From Bisbaumannia pacifica (GTDB lineage: Bacteria > Pseudomonadota > Gammaproteobacteria > Pseudomonadales > Halomonadaceae), in assembly GCF_007989625.1 (NCBI RefSeq), contig NZ_BJUK01000010.1:40920-104919 (forward strand): 64,000 nt of DNA, written 5' to 3'. Position 1 is the stretch's first letter. Every line of letters starts with the position of its first letter. Of the stretch, positions 49,897-62,240 are shown piece after piece. The notes beneath the pieces are model-generated. The model was not told where the DNA came from. It searched no databases and saw only the letters and a list, made by a program, of their open reading frames with translations. Both the position numbers and the translations under genes were made by a program.

Positions 49897-50544
49897 ATGA
49901 GCGTCTGGCGGGTCGAGGCCTGGGACCTGAGTCCGGCCTATCTCAATCGGCGGGAGCTGCTCTGGGCCTGGCATGCGCGAGGCACGACCCCGGGAGGTCG
50001 CGCCCGGTTGGCGGCGGAGCTCTGGGGGCGTGGTGAACGGGTGGCGTTACTGCCAAGCGGCCCCGTGGCCCCCGAGGAGGCGTGCCTCGATCCGCAACGA
50101 ATCGCCGAGCAACTGGCCTGGCTGGCCGCCGCCCGGCGCTGGCGAACGCCGGGCCGCTTGCCGCCTCCCCTTCAGGCCCAGCGGCTCTGGCGTCAGCACA
50201 AGTATTCGGTGATGGCGCGCAGTCCCCGGCGCTATCGGCAGATCGGTCGCGAGGTGGCGGCCCTGCCACGCGGTGTGCTGCCGACAGCGTTGGCGCTGGA
50301 GCTCTCGGAGTGGCTCTTGACGGCGCCGACGCCGGGCGGGTTGCGTAATGCCGTGCAGCATCTGTGGGGCTATGTGGCCGAGGTGGCGCCGCCGGCCAGG
50401 GGCGAGGTCGATGGCTGGACCTCGGCTCGCTTGCTGCGAGAGACCCGGGACCGGGCCCTGCACAGCCGCCAGCCCTACCTGTTGGAGTCCACCGCCCTGG
50501 GCGAGCTGGCGGCCTGGCTGCCGGAAGAGGAGATGGATCGCTAG
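49897..50544 (+). CDS. DUF1722 domain protein
   Basis: This 215-residue protein contains the DUF1722 block HKYSVMARSPRRYRQIGREV (about 104-123) and a helical C-terminus (GGLRNAVQHLWGYVAEVA). The N-terminal 90 residues (MSVWRVEAWDLSPAYLNRRE) vaguely resemble the start of pyrimidine-dimer glycosylase-like proteins with which DUF1722 is sometimes fused, but the match is weak. The ATG at 49897 has GGGAGG 6 bases upstream. The function is unknown. It is divergent from the GGDEF/EAL gene across an AT-rich 150-base spacer. Confidence 0.78.
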   Translation: MSVWRVEAWDLSPAYLNRRELLWAWHARGTTPGGRARLAAELWGRGERVALLPSGPVAPEEACLDPQRIAEQLAWLAAARRWRTPGRLPPPLQAQRLWRQHKYSVMARSPRRYRQIGREVAALPRGVLPTALALELSEWLLTAPTPGGLRNAVQHLWGYVAEVAPPARGEVDGWTSARLLRETRDRALHSRQPYLLESTALGELAAWLPEEEMDR

Positions 50545-50593
50545 CTCGGTCCGGCGAGGCCGCGTTAGGCCTGTCCGGGCGTATCAGGAACCG

Positions 50594-51421
50594 CTATTGC
50601 CCCTTGGGCTGGCGAATCCTCGTTAAGCCTTCTTGAGCGCTGGAGGCCACCAGGCGTCCCCGGCGATCGAACAGGTTGCCCCGGGCGAAGCCGCGAGCGC
50701 CACCGGCCCAGGGGCTGTCCATGTCGTAGAGCAGCCAGTCATTGACCCTGAGGTCATGGTGGAACCACAGGGCGTGATCGAGGCTGGCGATCTGCAGCCG
50801 AGGGTCGCCGAATTCGATGCCGTGGGGCACCAGGCTGGTGGTCAGCAGATTGAAGTCGGTGCTGTAGGCCAGCAGGTAGCGATGTAGGGCGGTATCGTCC
50901 GGCAGCTCGCCGGCCAGGCGGAACCAGACCCGCTTGCGAGCCGGGCGTGAGGCGTCCGCCGAGGCCTCCGGCAGGTGCAGGAACTCGATGGGGTGGCCCT
51001 CGAAGTCGAGGAGCTTGGCGCCCCGGGCCAGCAGGGTGTCCGGGTCGTCCACCTCGGGCATGGCGAACTGGTGATGGTGGCCCGGCTCCTCGCCATGGAA
51101 GGAGGCGCTGCAGAAGAAGATCGGCTGGCCCTTCTGGATGGCGGTGACCCGGCGGGTGGTAAAGCTGCCGCCGTCGCGTACCGCATCCACCTGATAGACC
51201 ACCGGCCGCTTGGCGTCGCCGGGACGCAGGAAGTAGCCGTGCAGGGAGTGCACCAGACGCTCGTCGGGCACCGTTCGGGTGGCGGCGGAGAGGGCCTGGC
51301 CGAGCACCTGGCCGCCGAACAGCTGGGGGAAGCCGAGGTCCTGACTCTGGCCCCGGAAGAGGTTTTCCTCGATCATCTCCAGGCCGAGCAGGGCGACCAG
51401 ATCGTCCAGTGCCTTGGTCAT
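50594..51421 (-). CDS. tesB: Acyl-CoA thioesterase II (TesB)
   Basis: This 275-residue double-hotdog thioesterase has GQSQDLGFPQLFGGQVLGQA (about 25-44), VHSLHGYFLRPGD (about 58-70), FHGEEPGHHHQF, and the C-terminal ASLDHALWFHHDLRVNDWLL (about 215-234, with the catalytic Asp). It hydrolyses medium- and long-chain acyl-CoA. The start at 51421 has AGAGGAT 7 bases upstream; an in-frame ATG at 51454 overlaps the tadA spacer and lacks a site. It is divergent from tadA. Confidence 0.92.
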   Translation of the reverse strand: MTKALDDLVALLGLEMIEENLFRGQSQDLGFPQLFGGQVLGQALSAATRTVPDERLVHSLHGYFLRPGDAKRPVVYQVDAVRDGGSFTTRRVTAIQKGQPIFFCSASFHGEEPGHHHQFAMPEVDDPDTLLARGAKLLDFEGHPIEFLHLPEASADASRPARKRVWFRLAGELPDDTALHRYLLAYSTDFNLLTTSLVPHGIEFGDPRLQIASLDHALWFHHDLRVNDWLLYDMDSPWAGGARGFARGNLFDRRGRLVASSAQEGLTRIRQPKGQ

Positions 51422-51441
51422 GGCGCTATCCTCTGCGGTAG

Positions 51442-53417
<1,976 letters not shown>

Positions 53418-53585
53418 TGGGGATCGGGGTCGCCTCGGAACGCCCCACCATAACGGCGCCGGGACGGGCTGTCATCCCGCGGATTTCGTCCATGCCCCGC
53501 TTTCCAGTATCATGTGCGCCAGATCGCCGCCAGCCGCGGCCCCAATCCTGCCATTTCTTCGCTATCTCTCAGAGGCTCGATCGAC

Positions 53586-56500
53586 ATGCTCGAACTGCGC
53601 GGTGCGCCTGCCCTTTCCGCTTTCCGTCATGCCAAGTTGCTGGCCACCCTGCGTGCACAGGTGCCCGAGGTCGAATCCCTGCATGCCGACTATGTGCACT
53701 TCGTCGACCACGACGGTGACCTCGGCGCCGAGGCGCTGGCGGTACTCGAGCGCCTGCTCGACTATGGCGCCCCCCGGGATACGGGCGGCCGCGAGGGCCA
53801 CCTCTTCCTGGTGGTGCCGCGCATCGGCACCCAGTCGCCCTGGTCCTCCAAGGCCACCGATATCGCCCGCAACTGCGGCCTGGGCCAGGTGCGTCGCCTG
53901 GAGCGCGGCATCGCCTACCGGGTCAAGCTGAGCGGCACCCTCTCCGAGGTGGCCTATGAGGGCATCCGGGCGGTGCTCCACGACCGCATGACCGAGACGG
54001 TGCTGGCCAATGCCTCCGACGCCGCCAAGCTCTTCTCCCATCACGAGCCGGCGCCCCTGGGCAGCGTGGATATCCTCTCCGGCGGCCGGGCGGCGTTGGT
54101 CACCGCCAATGGCGAGCTGGGCCTGGCCCTGGCCGAGGACGAGATCGACTACCTCTTGGCGGCCTTCCAGGAGCTGGGACGCAACCCCACCGACGTCGAA
54201 CTGATGATGTTCGCCCAGGCCAACTCCGAGCACTGCCGCCACAAGATCTTCAACGCCGACTGGCTGATCGACGGCGAGGCCCAGAGCCACTCGCTGTTCA
54301 AGATGATCAAGAACACCCACCAGGCCTCACCGGGCAAGGTGCTCTCCGCCTACAGCGACAACGCGGCGGTGATCGAGGGCACCACCGCGCCGCGCTTCTT
54401 CGCCGCGCCGCTGACCGGTGCCGAGGGCGAGCGGGCTCGCTACGCCGCCGTCGAGGAGCCGATCCAGATCCTGATGAAGGTGGAGACCCACAACCACCCC
54501 ACCGCCATCGCCCCCTATCCCGGCGCGGCCACCGGCGCCGGCGGCGAGATCCGCGACGAGGGCGCCACCGGCATCGGCGGCAAGCCCAAGGCGGGGCTGA
54601 CCGGCTTCACCGTCTCCAACCTGCGCATCCCCGAGTTCGTGCAGCCCTGGGAGGCCTTCGACTACGGCAAGCCGGAGCGCATCGTCAACGCCCTGGAGAT
54701 CATGCTGGAAGGGCCCATCGGCGGCGCCGCCTTCAACAACGAGTTCGGGCGCCCCAACCTCACCGGCTACTTCCGTACCTATGAGCAGGACGCCCTGGGG
54801 GCGGGTGGCATCGAGCGCCGCGGCTACCACAAGCCGATCATGATCGCCGGCGGCTACGGCAATATCCGCGACCAGCACGTCCAGAAGGGCGAGATCCCGG
54901 TGGGCGGCAAGCTGATCGTGATGGGCGGCCCGGCGATGCTGATCGGCCTGGGTGGCGGCGCCGCTTCCTCCATGGCCTCCGGCGCCTCCAGCGCCGACCT
55001 GGACTTCGCCTCGGTGCAGCGCGACAACGCCGAGATCGAGCGTCGCGCCCAGGAGGTGATCGACCGCTGCTGGTCCCTGGGCGACAAGAATCCCATCTGC
55101 TTTATCCACGACGTGGGCGCCGGCGGCCTCTCCAATGCCCTACCGGAGCTGGTCAAGGACGGCGAGCGCGGCGGCCTCTTCGACCTGCGCGCCGTGCCCA
55201 ACGCCGAGCCGGGCATGAGCCCGCTGGAGATCTGGTGCAACGAGGCCCAGGAGCGCTACGTGCTGGCGGTGGCCCCCGAGGATCTCGATACCTTCGACGC
55301 CTTGTGCCAGCGTGAGCGCTGCCCCTATGCGGTGGTCGGCGAGGCCACCGAGCCCCACCACCTCGAGGTGCGTGACGGTCACTTCGCGTCCAAGCCCGTC
55401 GACCTGCCGATGAGCGTGCTGTTCGGCAAGCCGCCGAAGATGACCCGCGAGTTCTCCCGCGAGACCCGCGAACTGCCCGGCGTGATGCTCGACAACCTGG
55501 ACCTGCGCGAGGCGATGGATCGGGTGCTGCGCCTGCCCACCGTGGCCTCCAAGAGCTTTTTGATCACCATCGGCGACCGCTCCATCACCGGCCAGGTGGC
55601 CCGCGACCAGATGGTCGGCCCCTGGCAGGTGCCGGTGGCCGACGTCGCGGTGACCACGGCGAGCTTCGACACCCATGCCGGCGAGGCCATGGCCATGGGC
55701 GAGCGGCCGCCGGTGGCGCTGATCGATCCCGCCGCCAGCGCCCGCCTGGCGGTGGCCGAGGCGATCACCAACCTGGCCGCCGCGCCCATCGCCGAACTCT
55801 CCGATATCAAGCTCTCCGCCAACTGGATGAGCGCCGCCGACCACCCCGGCGAGAACCAGGCGCTGTACGACGCCGTCCACGCCGTGGGCATGGAGCTCTG
55901 CCCGGCGCTCGGCATCGCCGTGCCGGTGGGCAAGGACTCCATGTCCATGCGCACCGCCTGGCAGGAGGAGGGGGAAGCGAAGAGCATCACCTCGCCGCTG
56001 TCGCTGGTGATCACCGGCTTCGCCCCGGTCACCGATGCGCTCAAGACCCTGACCCCGCAGATCGACCTGAGCCAGGACGAGTCCGACCTGCTGCTGATCG
56101 ACCTGGGCGGCGGCAAGAACCGCCTGGGCGGCTCGGCCCTGGCCCAGGTCTATGGCCAGGTGGGCGACGACTGCCCCGACCTGGACGACGCCGAGGACCT
56201 CAAGGCCTTCTTCGCGGTGATCCAGGGCCTCAACGCCGAGGGCAAGCTGCTCGCCTACCACGACCGCAGCGACGGCGGCCTGCTGGTGACCCTGCTGGAG
56301 ATGGCCTTCGCCGCCCACGCCGGCCTGGAGATCAAGCTCGACTGGCTGGTCGACGAGCCCCACGAGGCGGTCAATGCCCTCTTCGCCGAGGAGCTGGGGG
56401 CGGTGATCCAGGTCAACCGCGCCCACACCGAGGAAGTGCTGGCCCAGTTCGCCGCCGCCGGCATCGAGACCTGCGGCGTCATCGCCCGGCCGCGCTACGA

Positions 56501-57503
56501 CGACCAGGTGCGGGTCACCCTCTTCGAGGAGCCGCTGCTCGAGACCACCCGGCTGCTGGCCCAGCGCACCTGGGCCGAGACCAGCTACCAGCTGCAGGCG
56601 CTGCGCGACAACCCGGAGTGCGCCAAGAGCGAGTTCGACGGCCTGCTGGACGACCGCGACCCGGGGCTGTCCGCCGAGCCGAGCTTCGCCATCGACGAGG
56701 ATATCGCCGCGCCCTTTATCAACACCGCCCGTCCGGCCATGGCGATCCTGCGCGAGCAGGGCGTCAACGGCCACCTGGAGATGGCCTGGGCCTTCGACAA
56801 GGCCGGCTTCGAGGCGGTCGACGTGCATATGAGCGATATCCTCGAGGGCCGGGTCAGCCTCGAGCAGTTCAAGGGCCTGGTGGCCTGCGGCGGCTTCTCC
56901 TACGGCGACGTCCTAGGCGCCGGCGGCGGCTGGGCCAAGTCGGTGCTCTTCAACGCCCAGGCCCGCGAGCAGTTCGCCGGTTTCTTCCAGCGCGACGACA
57001 GCTTCGCCCTGGGCGTCTGCAACGGCTGCCAGATGCTCTCCCAGCTCAAGGAGCTGATCCCCGGCGCCGAGGCCTGGCCGCGCTTCGTGCGCAACGAGTC
57101 GGAGCAGTTCGAGGCCCGGGTGGCCATGGTCCAGGTGGAGCAGAGCCCATCGATCCTGCTGGCCGGCATGGAGGGATCGAAGCTGCCCATCGCCGTGGCC
57201 CACGGCGAGGGCCGCGCCGAGTTCCGCGACAGCGGTCACCTGCGCACCATGCAGAGCGGCGGCCAGGTGGCGCTGCGCTACGTGGACAACTACGGCCAGG
57301 TCACCAGCCGCTACCCGGCCAACCCCAACGGTTCCCCCGCCGGCATCACCGGCCTGACCACCCCGGACGGTCGGGTCACCATCATGATGCCCCACCCGGA
57401 GCGGGTGGTGCGGGCGGTCACCAACTCCTGGCGGCCCGGCGACTGGACCCAGGACGGCGCCTGGCTGCGGCTGTTCCGCAACGCCCGGGTCTGGGTCGGT
57501 TAA
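53586..57503 (+). CDS. purL: Phosphoribosylformylglycinamidine synthase PurL
   Basis: This 1305-residue large-type PurL catalyses the fourth step of purine synthesis. It has the N-terminal domain, ATPase domains containing [10 protein letters not shown] and [38 protein letters not shown] motifs in the second half, and a glutaminase domain with Cys1145 (GVCNGCQM) and His1270/Glu1272 (MPHPERV). Length matches E. coli (1295). The start at 53586 is the family start [12 protein letters not shown] decayed copy of its last 25 codons follows 25 bases after the stop. Confidence 0.96.
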   Translation: MLELRGAPALSAFRHAKLLATLRAQVPEVESLHADYVHFVDHDGDLGAEALAVLERLLDYGAPRDTGGREGHLFLVVPRIGTQSPWSSKATDIARNCGLGQVRRLERGIAYRVKLSGTLSEVAYEGIRAVLHDRMTETVLANASDAAKLFSHHEPAPLGSVDILSGGRAALVTANGELGLALAEDEIDYLLAAFQELGRNPTDVELMMFAQANSEHCRHKIFNADWLIDGEAQSHSLFKMIKNTHQASPGKVLSAYSDNAAVIEGTTAPRFFAAPLTGAEGERARYAAVEEPIQILMKVETHNHPTAIAPYPGAATGAGGEIRDEGATGIGGKPKAGLTGFTVSNLRIPEFVQPWEAFDYGKPERIVNALEIMLEGPIGGAAFNNEFGRPNLTGYFRTYEQDALGAGGIERRGYHKPIMIAGGYGNIRDQHVQKGEIPVGGKLIVMGGPAMLIGLGGGAASSMASGASSADLDFASVQRDNAEIERRAQEVIDRCWSLGDKNPICFIHDVGAGGLSNALPELVKDGERGGLFDLRAVPNAEPGMSPLEIWCNEAQERYVLAVAPEDLDTFDALCQRERCPYAVVGEATEPHHLEVRDGHFASKPVDLPMSVLFGKPPKMTREFSRETRELPGVMLDNLDLREAMDRVLRLPTVASKSFLITIGDRSITGQVARDQMVGPWQVPVADVAVTTASFDTHAGEAMAMGERPPVALIDPAASARLAVAEAITNLAAAPIAELSDIKLSANWMSAADHPGENQALYDAVHAVGMELCPALGIAVPVGKDSMSMRTAWQEEGEAKSITSPLSLVITGFAPVTDALKTLTPQIDLSQDESDLLLIDLGGGKNRLGGSALAQVYGQVGDDCPDLDDAEDLKAFFAVIQGLNAEGKLLAYHDRSDGGLLVTLLEMAFAAHAGLEIKLDWLVDEPHEAVNALFAEELGAVIQVNRAHTEEVLAQFAAAGIETCGVIARPRYDDQVRVTLFEEPLLETTRLLAQRTWAETSYQLQALRDNPECAKSEFDGLLDDRDPGLSAEPSFAIDEDIAAPFINTARPAMAILREQGVNGHLEMAWAFDKAGFEAVDVHMSDILEGRVSLEQFKGLVACGGFSYGDVLGAGGGWAKSVLFNAQAREQFAGFFQRDDSFALGVCNGCQMLSQLKELIPGAEAWPRFVRNESEQFEARVAMVQVEQSPSILLAGMEGSKLPIAVAHGEGRAEFRDSGHLRTMQSGGQVALRYVDNYGQVTSRYPANPNGSPAGITGLTTPDGRVTIMMPHPERVVRAVTNSWRPGDWTQDGAWLRLFRNARVWVG

Positions 57504-57528
57504 GGCAAAGACGCCGGCCCCGCTGAGC

Positions 57529-57603
57529 GACTGGGCCCAGGGTGGCGCCTGGCTGCTGCCGTTCCGCGGTTATGCAACGTCGGCCCGGGGCAGGGTGGGC
57601 TAA
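57529..57603 (+). pseudogene. Tandem remnant of the purL 3' end
   Basis: Immediately after purL, bases 57529-57603 encode DWAQGGAWLLPFRGYATSA and then GRVG with a stop, closely matching the purL end [20 protein letters not shown] plus stop, at both DNA and protein level. It has an insertion of about six codons near the end. It has no start and is a decaying tandem duplication of about 60-75 bases. Confidence 0.7.
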
Positions 57604-57625
57604 GCCACCTTTCCACGCGTTAGAC

Positions 57626-57650
57626 AAGGCGGCCCTCGGGCCGCCTTTTT
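57626..57650 (+). terminator. Rho-independent terminator of purL
   Basis: AAGGCGGCC and GGCCGCCTT arms with a CTCG loop are followed by TTT. This is the clearest intrinsic terminator in the window; the A-T closing pairs extend the T-run to five. It is placed after the purL remnant. Confidence 0.88.
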
Positions 57651-57691
57651 GCTATCCGAGAGAGGATGTGGAATCTATTTCCATAAAACTC

Positions 57692-57720
57692 TTGCCGGGG
57701 GCGTTGCTTGCGGCTATAAG
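57692..57720 (+). promoter_or_regulatory. Sigma-70 promoter for the UreI/AmiS gene
   Basis: TTGCCG (57692-57697), exactly 17 bases, then TATAAG (57715-57720), 60 bases before the GTG start and downstream of the purL terminator. Confidence 0.6.
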
Positions 57721-57780
57721 AGCGGCTGAAAGTGGGGGCTCCGGCATGGGGTTGGCGCCCCGAGCCGGGAGAATGCAACG

Positions 57781-58299
57781 GTGCATGAGGGACTGAGTCT
57801 GCTCTACGTGGGCGCGGTGCTGGTGCTCAATGGCCTGTGGATGCTGGGGCGCATCGAGGACCGTGAGATCCAGGTGATCAACTTCTTTACCGGGGGCGTC
57901 AGCCTGGCGGTGGCGGCCTATGCCGCCTTCGGGCCGGGAGCCGATGCGGCTAGCGTGCGCACCGCGGCCATGACCCTGCTGTTCGCCTTTACCTACCTGT
58001 GGGTGGCCATCAATCGTCGCAACGGTAGCTCCGGCCATGGCCTGGGCTACTTCTGCCTCTTCGTGGCGCTGACCGCCCTGCCCACCGGGCTGCTGCAACT
58101 GGCGGTGGCCGAGGGGCTCTGGGGCTGGTGGTCGGGGCTCAACTGGCTGGCCTGGGCCCTGCTCTGGTTCGGCTTCTACCTGATGCTCTGCCATCGTCCC
58201 CAATTGCAGCCGCTGATGGCGCGCACCGCCCTGGCCCAGGGCCTGGTGACCGCCTGGCTGCCCGGCTACCTGCTGCTGCAGGGGCTGTTGCTGGCTTGA
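57781..58299 (+). CDS. AmiS/UreI family urea or amide channel
   Basis: This 172-residue protein has six hydrophobic helices with AmiS/UreI landmarks: LLYVGAVLVLNGLWMLGRI (about 7-25), EIQVINFFTGGVSLAVAAYA (about 29-48), LLFAFTYLWVAINR (about 66-79) and the Trp/Gly-rich WGWWSGLNWLAWALLWFGF (about 114-132). UreI forms a proton-gated urea channel; AmiS carries short amides. The start is GTG with GGGAG upstream. No urease or amidase gene is nearby, so urea or amide uptake is inferred from family alone. Confidence 0.88.
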   Translation: MHEGLSLLYVGAVLVLNGLWMLGRIEDREIQVINFFTGGVSLAVAAYAAFGPGADAASVRTAAMTLLFAFTYLWVAINRRNGSSGHGLGYFCLFVALTALPTGLLQLAVAEGLWGWWSGLNWLAWALLWFGFYLMLCHRPQLQPLMARTALAQGLVTAWLPGYLLLQGLLLA

Positions 58300-58366
58300 A
58301 ACAACCGTTTGAAAACCGGCTCGACGAGGCGCACACTCGGGGCATTTGCCACCGAGGAGAGCCCCC

Positions 58367-59185
58367 ATGTCGGACGCTGTCGCGCAGGAACATTTCGCAT
58401 CACGGGTGACCCTGACGGTCACCGACTTCGTCGCCCGGGTCGCCCTGGCGCGTCCCGACGCCCTGAACGGCCTGGACTGGGCCATGATCGAGGGCCTGCT
58501 GGCGGCGCAGCGGCGGCTCAAAGCGCTGGCCGAGGCCGGACGGGTGCGCGCCATGCTGCTGGTGGGGGAGGGCGAGAGCTTCTGCGCCGGCCTGGACATG
58601 GCGTCGATCATGGGCGCGCCCGAGCGACTGCCCGGCCTGCTGGAAGCCGATCCCGAGGACGGCATCAACCCGGTGCAGCGCCTGGCCCTGGGCTGGCGCG
58701 ACGCCGGGGTGCCGGTGATCGCTGCCCTCCACGGTCATGTCTATGGTGGGGGCCTGCAGATCGCCCTGGGTGCGGATATCCGCGTGGCGCACCCCGAGGC
58801 GCGGCTGGGGTTGCTGGAGATCGACTGGGGCATCATCCCCGATATGGCCATCAGCGTGACCGGCGCCGGGTTGCGCCGGGACCTGCTCCAGGAGCTGGCC
58901 TGGAGCGGGCGCAAGGTGAGTGGCAACGAGGCCCATGCCCTGGGCTTGGCCACCCGCCTGAGCGAGGCCCCCGAGGCGACGGCCCGGGAGGTCGCCCGGG
59001 CCATCGTCGCCCGCTCGCCCAAGGCGGTGGCGGCGGCGCGTACCCTCTTCGAAACCGCCCCCTCGCTCTCCCGGCGCGAGCGCCTGGCCCTGGAGGCCCG
59101 GTTACAGGGCGAGCTGCTGGGCAGCGCCGAGCAGCGGGAGGCGGTGGCCGCCCGCCTGGCAAAGCGCCCGGCCCGCTTCGACTAG
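58367..59185 (+). CDS. Crotonase/enoyl-CoA hydratase family protein
   Basis: This 272-residue protein is a crotonase: RVALARPDALNGLDWAMIEG (about 25-44), ESFCAGLDMASI (about 78-89, oxyanion hole), HGHVYGGGLQIALGADIRVA (about 121-140, second oxyanion glycine) and LGLLEIDWGIIPDM (about 147-160). The usual catalytic Glu pair is not both obvious: one Glu is in LLEIDWG, but the first site reads HVYGGG without Glu. It might therefore act as an isomerase or other crotonase rather than a classic hydratase. GAGAG precedes the ATG. Confidence 0.87.
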   Translation: MSDAVAQEHFASRVTLTVTDFVARVALARPDALNGLDWAMIEGLLAAQRRLKALAEAGRVRAMLLVGEGESFCAGLDMASIMGAPERLPGLLEADPEDGINPVQRLALGWRDAGVPVIAALHGHVYGGGLQIALGADIRVAHPEARLGLLEIDWGIIPDMAISVTGAGLRRDLLQELAWSGRKVSGNEAHALGLATRLSEAPEATAREVARAIVARSPKAVAAARTLFETAPSLSRRERLALEARLQGELLGSAEQREAVAARLAKRPARFD

Positions 59186-59250
59186 CCGTTGGCTTGGGTC
59201 GGTCCCGGGCGAGCCGCTAGAATGGCGACTTCGCTTGCCAGGGCCCTGCC

Positions 59251-61056
59251 ATGACCGCGCCCCTTTCCTCCGACGTTTTCGCCAGCCCTCCCAACCTGCG
59301 GCCGTATCAACGGCAGGCGGTCGCGCGGGTGGTCGAGCATTTCCGCGCCAGCGACGACCCCGCCGTGGTGGTGCTGCCCACCGGCAGTGGCAAGTCCCTG
59401 GTGATCGCCGAGCTGGCGCGCCTGGCCCGGGGGCGGGTGCTGGTGCTGGCCCATGTGCGCGAGCTGGTCGAGCAGAACCACGCCAAGTTCCTCGCCTATG
59501 GTCGTCAGGCGGATATCTTCAGCGCCGGCCTGGGCCGCAAGGAGAGTGACCGCCAGGTGGTCTTCGGCTCGGTGCAGTCGGTGGTCAGGAACCTGGATGC
59601 CTTCGCCGCACCGGCGCCGGGGCAGGGCGCCTTTACCCTGCTGGTGATCGACGAGTGTCACCGGGTCGCCGAGGAGAAGGCCTCCGGCTACCGTCGGGTG
59701 ATCGATCACCTGCGTGCCCAGAATCCCGGTCTCAAGGTGCTGGGGCTGACCGCGACCCCCTACCGGTTGGGCCAGGGCTTTATCTACCATCGCCACCACC
59801 ACGGCATGGTGCGTGGCGAGGCGGACTGTCTGTTCCGCTACTGCGTCTTCGAGCAGCCCCTGCGGCTGATGGTCAAGCAGGGCTACCTGGCCGAGCCGCG
59901 GCGGGTGGATGCCGCCGTCGAACGCTACGACTTTTCGGGCCTGATGCCCTCGGCGAGCGGGCTGTTCCGCGAGGAGGAACTCAACCGGGTGGCGGCGGGC
60001 AACCGCGCCACCCCGGGGATCATCGCCGAGGTCGTGGCGCGCGCCCGCGACCGCCAGGGGGTGATGCTGTTCGCGGCCAGCGTGGCCCACGCCGAGGAGG
60101 TGCTCGGCTACCTGCCCCGGGACGAGGCGGCGCTGATCACCGGGGCGACCCCCTCCGCCGAGCGCGAGGCGATCATCGCCGCCTTCAAGGCCCGGGAGCT
60201 CAAGTACCTGGTCAACGTGGCGGTGCTCACCACCGGCTTCGATGCGCCCCATGTGGACCTGATCGCCATCCTGCGCCCCACCGAGTCGGTAAGCCTCTAT
60301 CAGCAGATCGTCGGGCGCGGGCTGCGCCTGTCGCCGGGCAAGACGGATTGCCTGATCCTCGATTATGCCGGCAACCCCTGGGACCTTTATGCCCCCGAGG
60401 TGGGCTCGCCGAAGCCGGACGCCGATAGCGAACCGGTGCAGGTCGAGTGCCCCCGTTGCGGTCACGCCAACCTCTTCTGGGGCAAGCGCGACGGTGACCT
60501 GGTGATCGAGCACTTCGGGCGTCGCTGCCAGGGACTGGTCGAGGACGAGTCAGGCAAGCGCCAGCAGTGCGACTTCCGCTTTCGCTTCAAGGTGTGCGGC
60601 GACTGCGGCGCCGAGAACGATATCGCCGCCCGCCGTTGCCACGGTTGCCAGACCCTGCTGGTGGATGCCGACGACAAGCTCAAGGCGGCGCTGCGCCTCA
60701 AGGATGCCAGGGTACTCAGGGTCAGCGGCATGCGGCTCGAGGCCGTCGTCAATGGTCACGGCCTGCCGCGCCTCAAGGTGACTTACCACGACGAGGACGG
60801 CGCCACGCTCAGCGAATGGTTCGCCCTGGAGACCCCGGCCCAGCGCGGCGCCTTCGTCGCCGTTTTCCTGCGCGAGCACCTGCGCGCCCCGGGCAGTGAC
60901 TGGCGCCCCACCACCCCGGAGGCGGTGATCGAAGCGCGGCGGCGCCTGCGCCATCCGGATTTCGTGGTGGGGCGCAAGGTGGGCCGCCACTGGCAGGTGC
61001 GCGAGAAGCTATTCGACTACGTGGGCCGCTATCGCCGCGCCGAGGCGGCAGAGTAG
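59251..61056 (+). CDS. radD: RadD (YejH) DEAD/DEAH helicase-like ATPase
   Basis: This 601-residue protein is RadD. It has Walker A PTGSGKS (43-49), DECH at 134-137, [12 protein letters not shown], and the strongly conserved stretch [20 protein letters not shown], then [18 protein letters not shown] zinc-ribbon region follows with CPRCGH and CGDCGAEN around residues 393-465. RadD promotes resistance to DNA damage, interacting with SSB and supporting RecA-mediated strand exchange and double-strand-break repair. Length matches E. coli (586). It stands alone downstream of the crotonase. Confidence 0.95.
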   Translation: MTAPLSSDVFASPPNLRPYQRQAVARVVEHFRASDDPAVVVLPTGSGKSLVIAELARLARGRVLVLAHVRELVEQNHAKFLAYGRQADIFSAGLGRKESDRQVVFGSVQSVVRNLDAFAAPAPGQGAFTLLVIDECHRVAEEKASGYRRVIDHLRAQNPGLKVLGLTATPYRLGQGFIYHRHHHGMVRGEADCLFRYCVFEQPLRLMVKQGYLAEPRRVDAAVERYDFSGLMPSASGLFREEELNRVAAGNRATPGIIAEVVARARDRQGVMLFAASVAHAEEVLGYLPRDEAALITGATPSAEREAIIAAFKARELKYLVNVAVLTTGFDAPHVDLIAILRPTESVSLYQQIVGRGLRLSPGKTDCLILDYAGNPWDLYAPEVGSPKPDADSEPVQVECPRCGHANLFWGKRDGDLVIEHFGRRCQGLVEDESGKRQQCDFRFRFKVCGDCGAENDIAARRCHGCQTLLVDADDKLKAALRLKDARVLRVSGMRLEAVVNGHGLPRLKVTYHDEDGATLSEWFALETPAQRGAFVAVFLREHLRAPGSDWRPTTPEAVIEARRRLRHPDFVVGRKVGRHWQVREKLFDYVGRYRRAEAAE

Positions 61057-61154
61057 GCTAGAACTTCCGTAGTTTGTCATTGTCTGCTCGGCGTTTGGGG
61101 CTACCCTGGGGGCAGGCTATCGCGGGGCGCTGTGAACCCCTCCCTGGGCGCTAC

Positions 61155-61176
61155 TTTTGCCATCCCTGGCAAAAAA
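61155..61176. terminator. Bidirectional-looking hairpin between radD and scpA
   Basis: TTTTGCCA and TGGCAAAA arms around TCCC, with further A residues, could terminate leftward transcription as TTTTTT, and rightward weakly. The remaining 250-base spacer holds GC-rich inverted runs and the scpA leader; I see no other gene. Confidence 0.45.
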
Positions 61177-61307
61177 CCCCCGCGCTATCCCGCCCCCAGC
61201 GCCCCTTAGTTATTCTCGCTGTGATAACCCCGCCGTGTCGGCCTCGCTATCTCCCGCGCGGCTCTCTTGGTAGACTGGCCGGCTGAACGCAACCGGACGG
61301 GCAGGGC

Positions 61308-62240
61308 GTGAGCGAGACAGTCGGCGCGGAGCAGGCGACCAGCCAGGAACCAGCGGCCGCCGCACAGGCGGAGGTGCTGGCGCGGCTGTTCGACGAGCCG
61401 ATCACCCAGCTCCCCGAGGACCTCTATATCCCCCCCGAGGCGCTGCGGGTCTTCCTGGAGACCTTCGAGGGGCCGCTCGACCTGCTGCTCTACCTGATTC
61501 GCCGCCAGAACCTGGATATCCTCGCCATTGACGTGGCCGCCATCACCCGCCAGTACATCGAGTACGTGGAGCTGATGAAGGCCCTGGAGATCGAGCTGGC
61601 CGGGGAGTACCTGCTGATGGCGGCGATGCTGGCGGAGATCAAGTCGCGGACCCTGCTGCCGCGCCCCCCCAAGGCGGAGGGCGAGGAGGAGGAAGAGGAT
61701 CCCCGGGCAGCGCTGATTCGTCGCCTCCAGGAGTACGAGCGCCTCAAGCAGGCCGCCGAGTCCCTGGACGAGGTGCCGCGCCAGGGCCGCGACTGGTTCC
61801 CGGCCCATGCCGAGCCGCCGAGCCTGGAGACGCGGGTGATCCACCCCGAGGTGGAACTCGACGAGCTGCTCGGCGCCCTGGCCGGTATCCTCAGGCGCGC
61901 CGAGCTGACCCAGTCGCACCAGATCAGCCGCGAGGTGCTCTCCACCCGGGAGCGCATGATGCGCATCATGGAGCGGCTCGAGCACGAGCATTACACCCCC
62001 TTCGAGGCCCTGTTCACCCTGGAGGAGGGCAAGGCCGGAGTGGTGGTGACCTTTATGGCGATCCTCGAGCTGGCCAAGGAGGCGCTGATCGAGATCGTGC
62101 AGAATGCCCCCTTGTCGCCGATTCATGTGCGCGCCAGGGCGGCGCCGAACGACGAGACGGAGGAAGCGGCCTTCGCCGACGATCCCCAAGACCCGGAAGA
62201 CGGAGGCGAGAGCGCCTTCGAGGATGAGTCGACGCCATGA
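61308..62240 (+). CDS. scpA: Segregation and condensation protein ScpA
   Basis: This 310-residue kleisin subunit of the Smc-ScpAB condensin has ETFEGPLDLLLYLIRRQNLD (about 54-73), EYLLMAAMLAEIKSRTLLP (about 100-118) and the C-terminal winged helix (VVTFMAILELAKEAL, about 247-261). The N-terminal 40 residues are Ala/Gln-rich and probably disordered. The start is GTG. Its stop overlaps the scpB start by 4 bases (ATGA), so ScpA and ScpB are coupled. Confidence 0.95.
   Translation: MSETVGAEQATSQEPAAAAQAEVLARLFDEPITQLPEDLYIPPEALRVFLETFEGPLDLLLYLIRRQNLDILAIDVAAITRQYIEYVELMKALEIELAGEYLLMAAMLAEIKSRTLLPRPPKAEGEEEEEDPRAALIRRLQEYERLKQAAESLDEVPRQGRDWFPAHAEPPSLETRVIHPEVELDELLGALAGILRRAELTQSHQISREVLSTRERMMRIMERLEHEHYTPFEALFTLEEGKAGVVVTFMAILELAKEALIEIVQNAPLSPIHVRARAAPNDETEEAAFADDPQDPEDGGESAFEDESTP

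Noticed and set aside
55140..56828. A 562-codon open frame antisense to purL
   Set aside because: His/Gln/Gly-rich shadow translation with no start signal; purL motifs are complete on the other strand.
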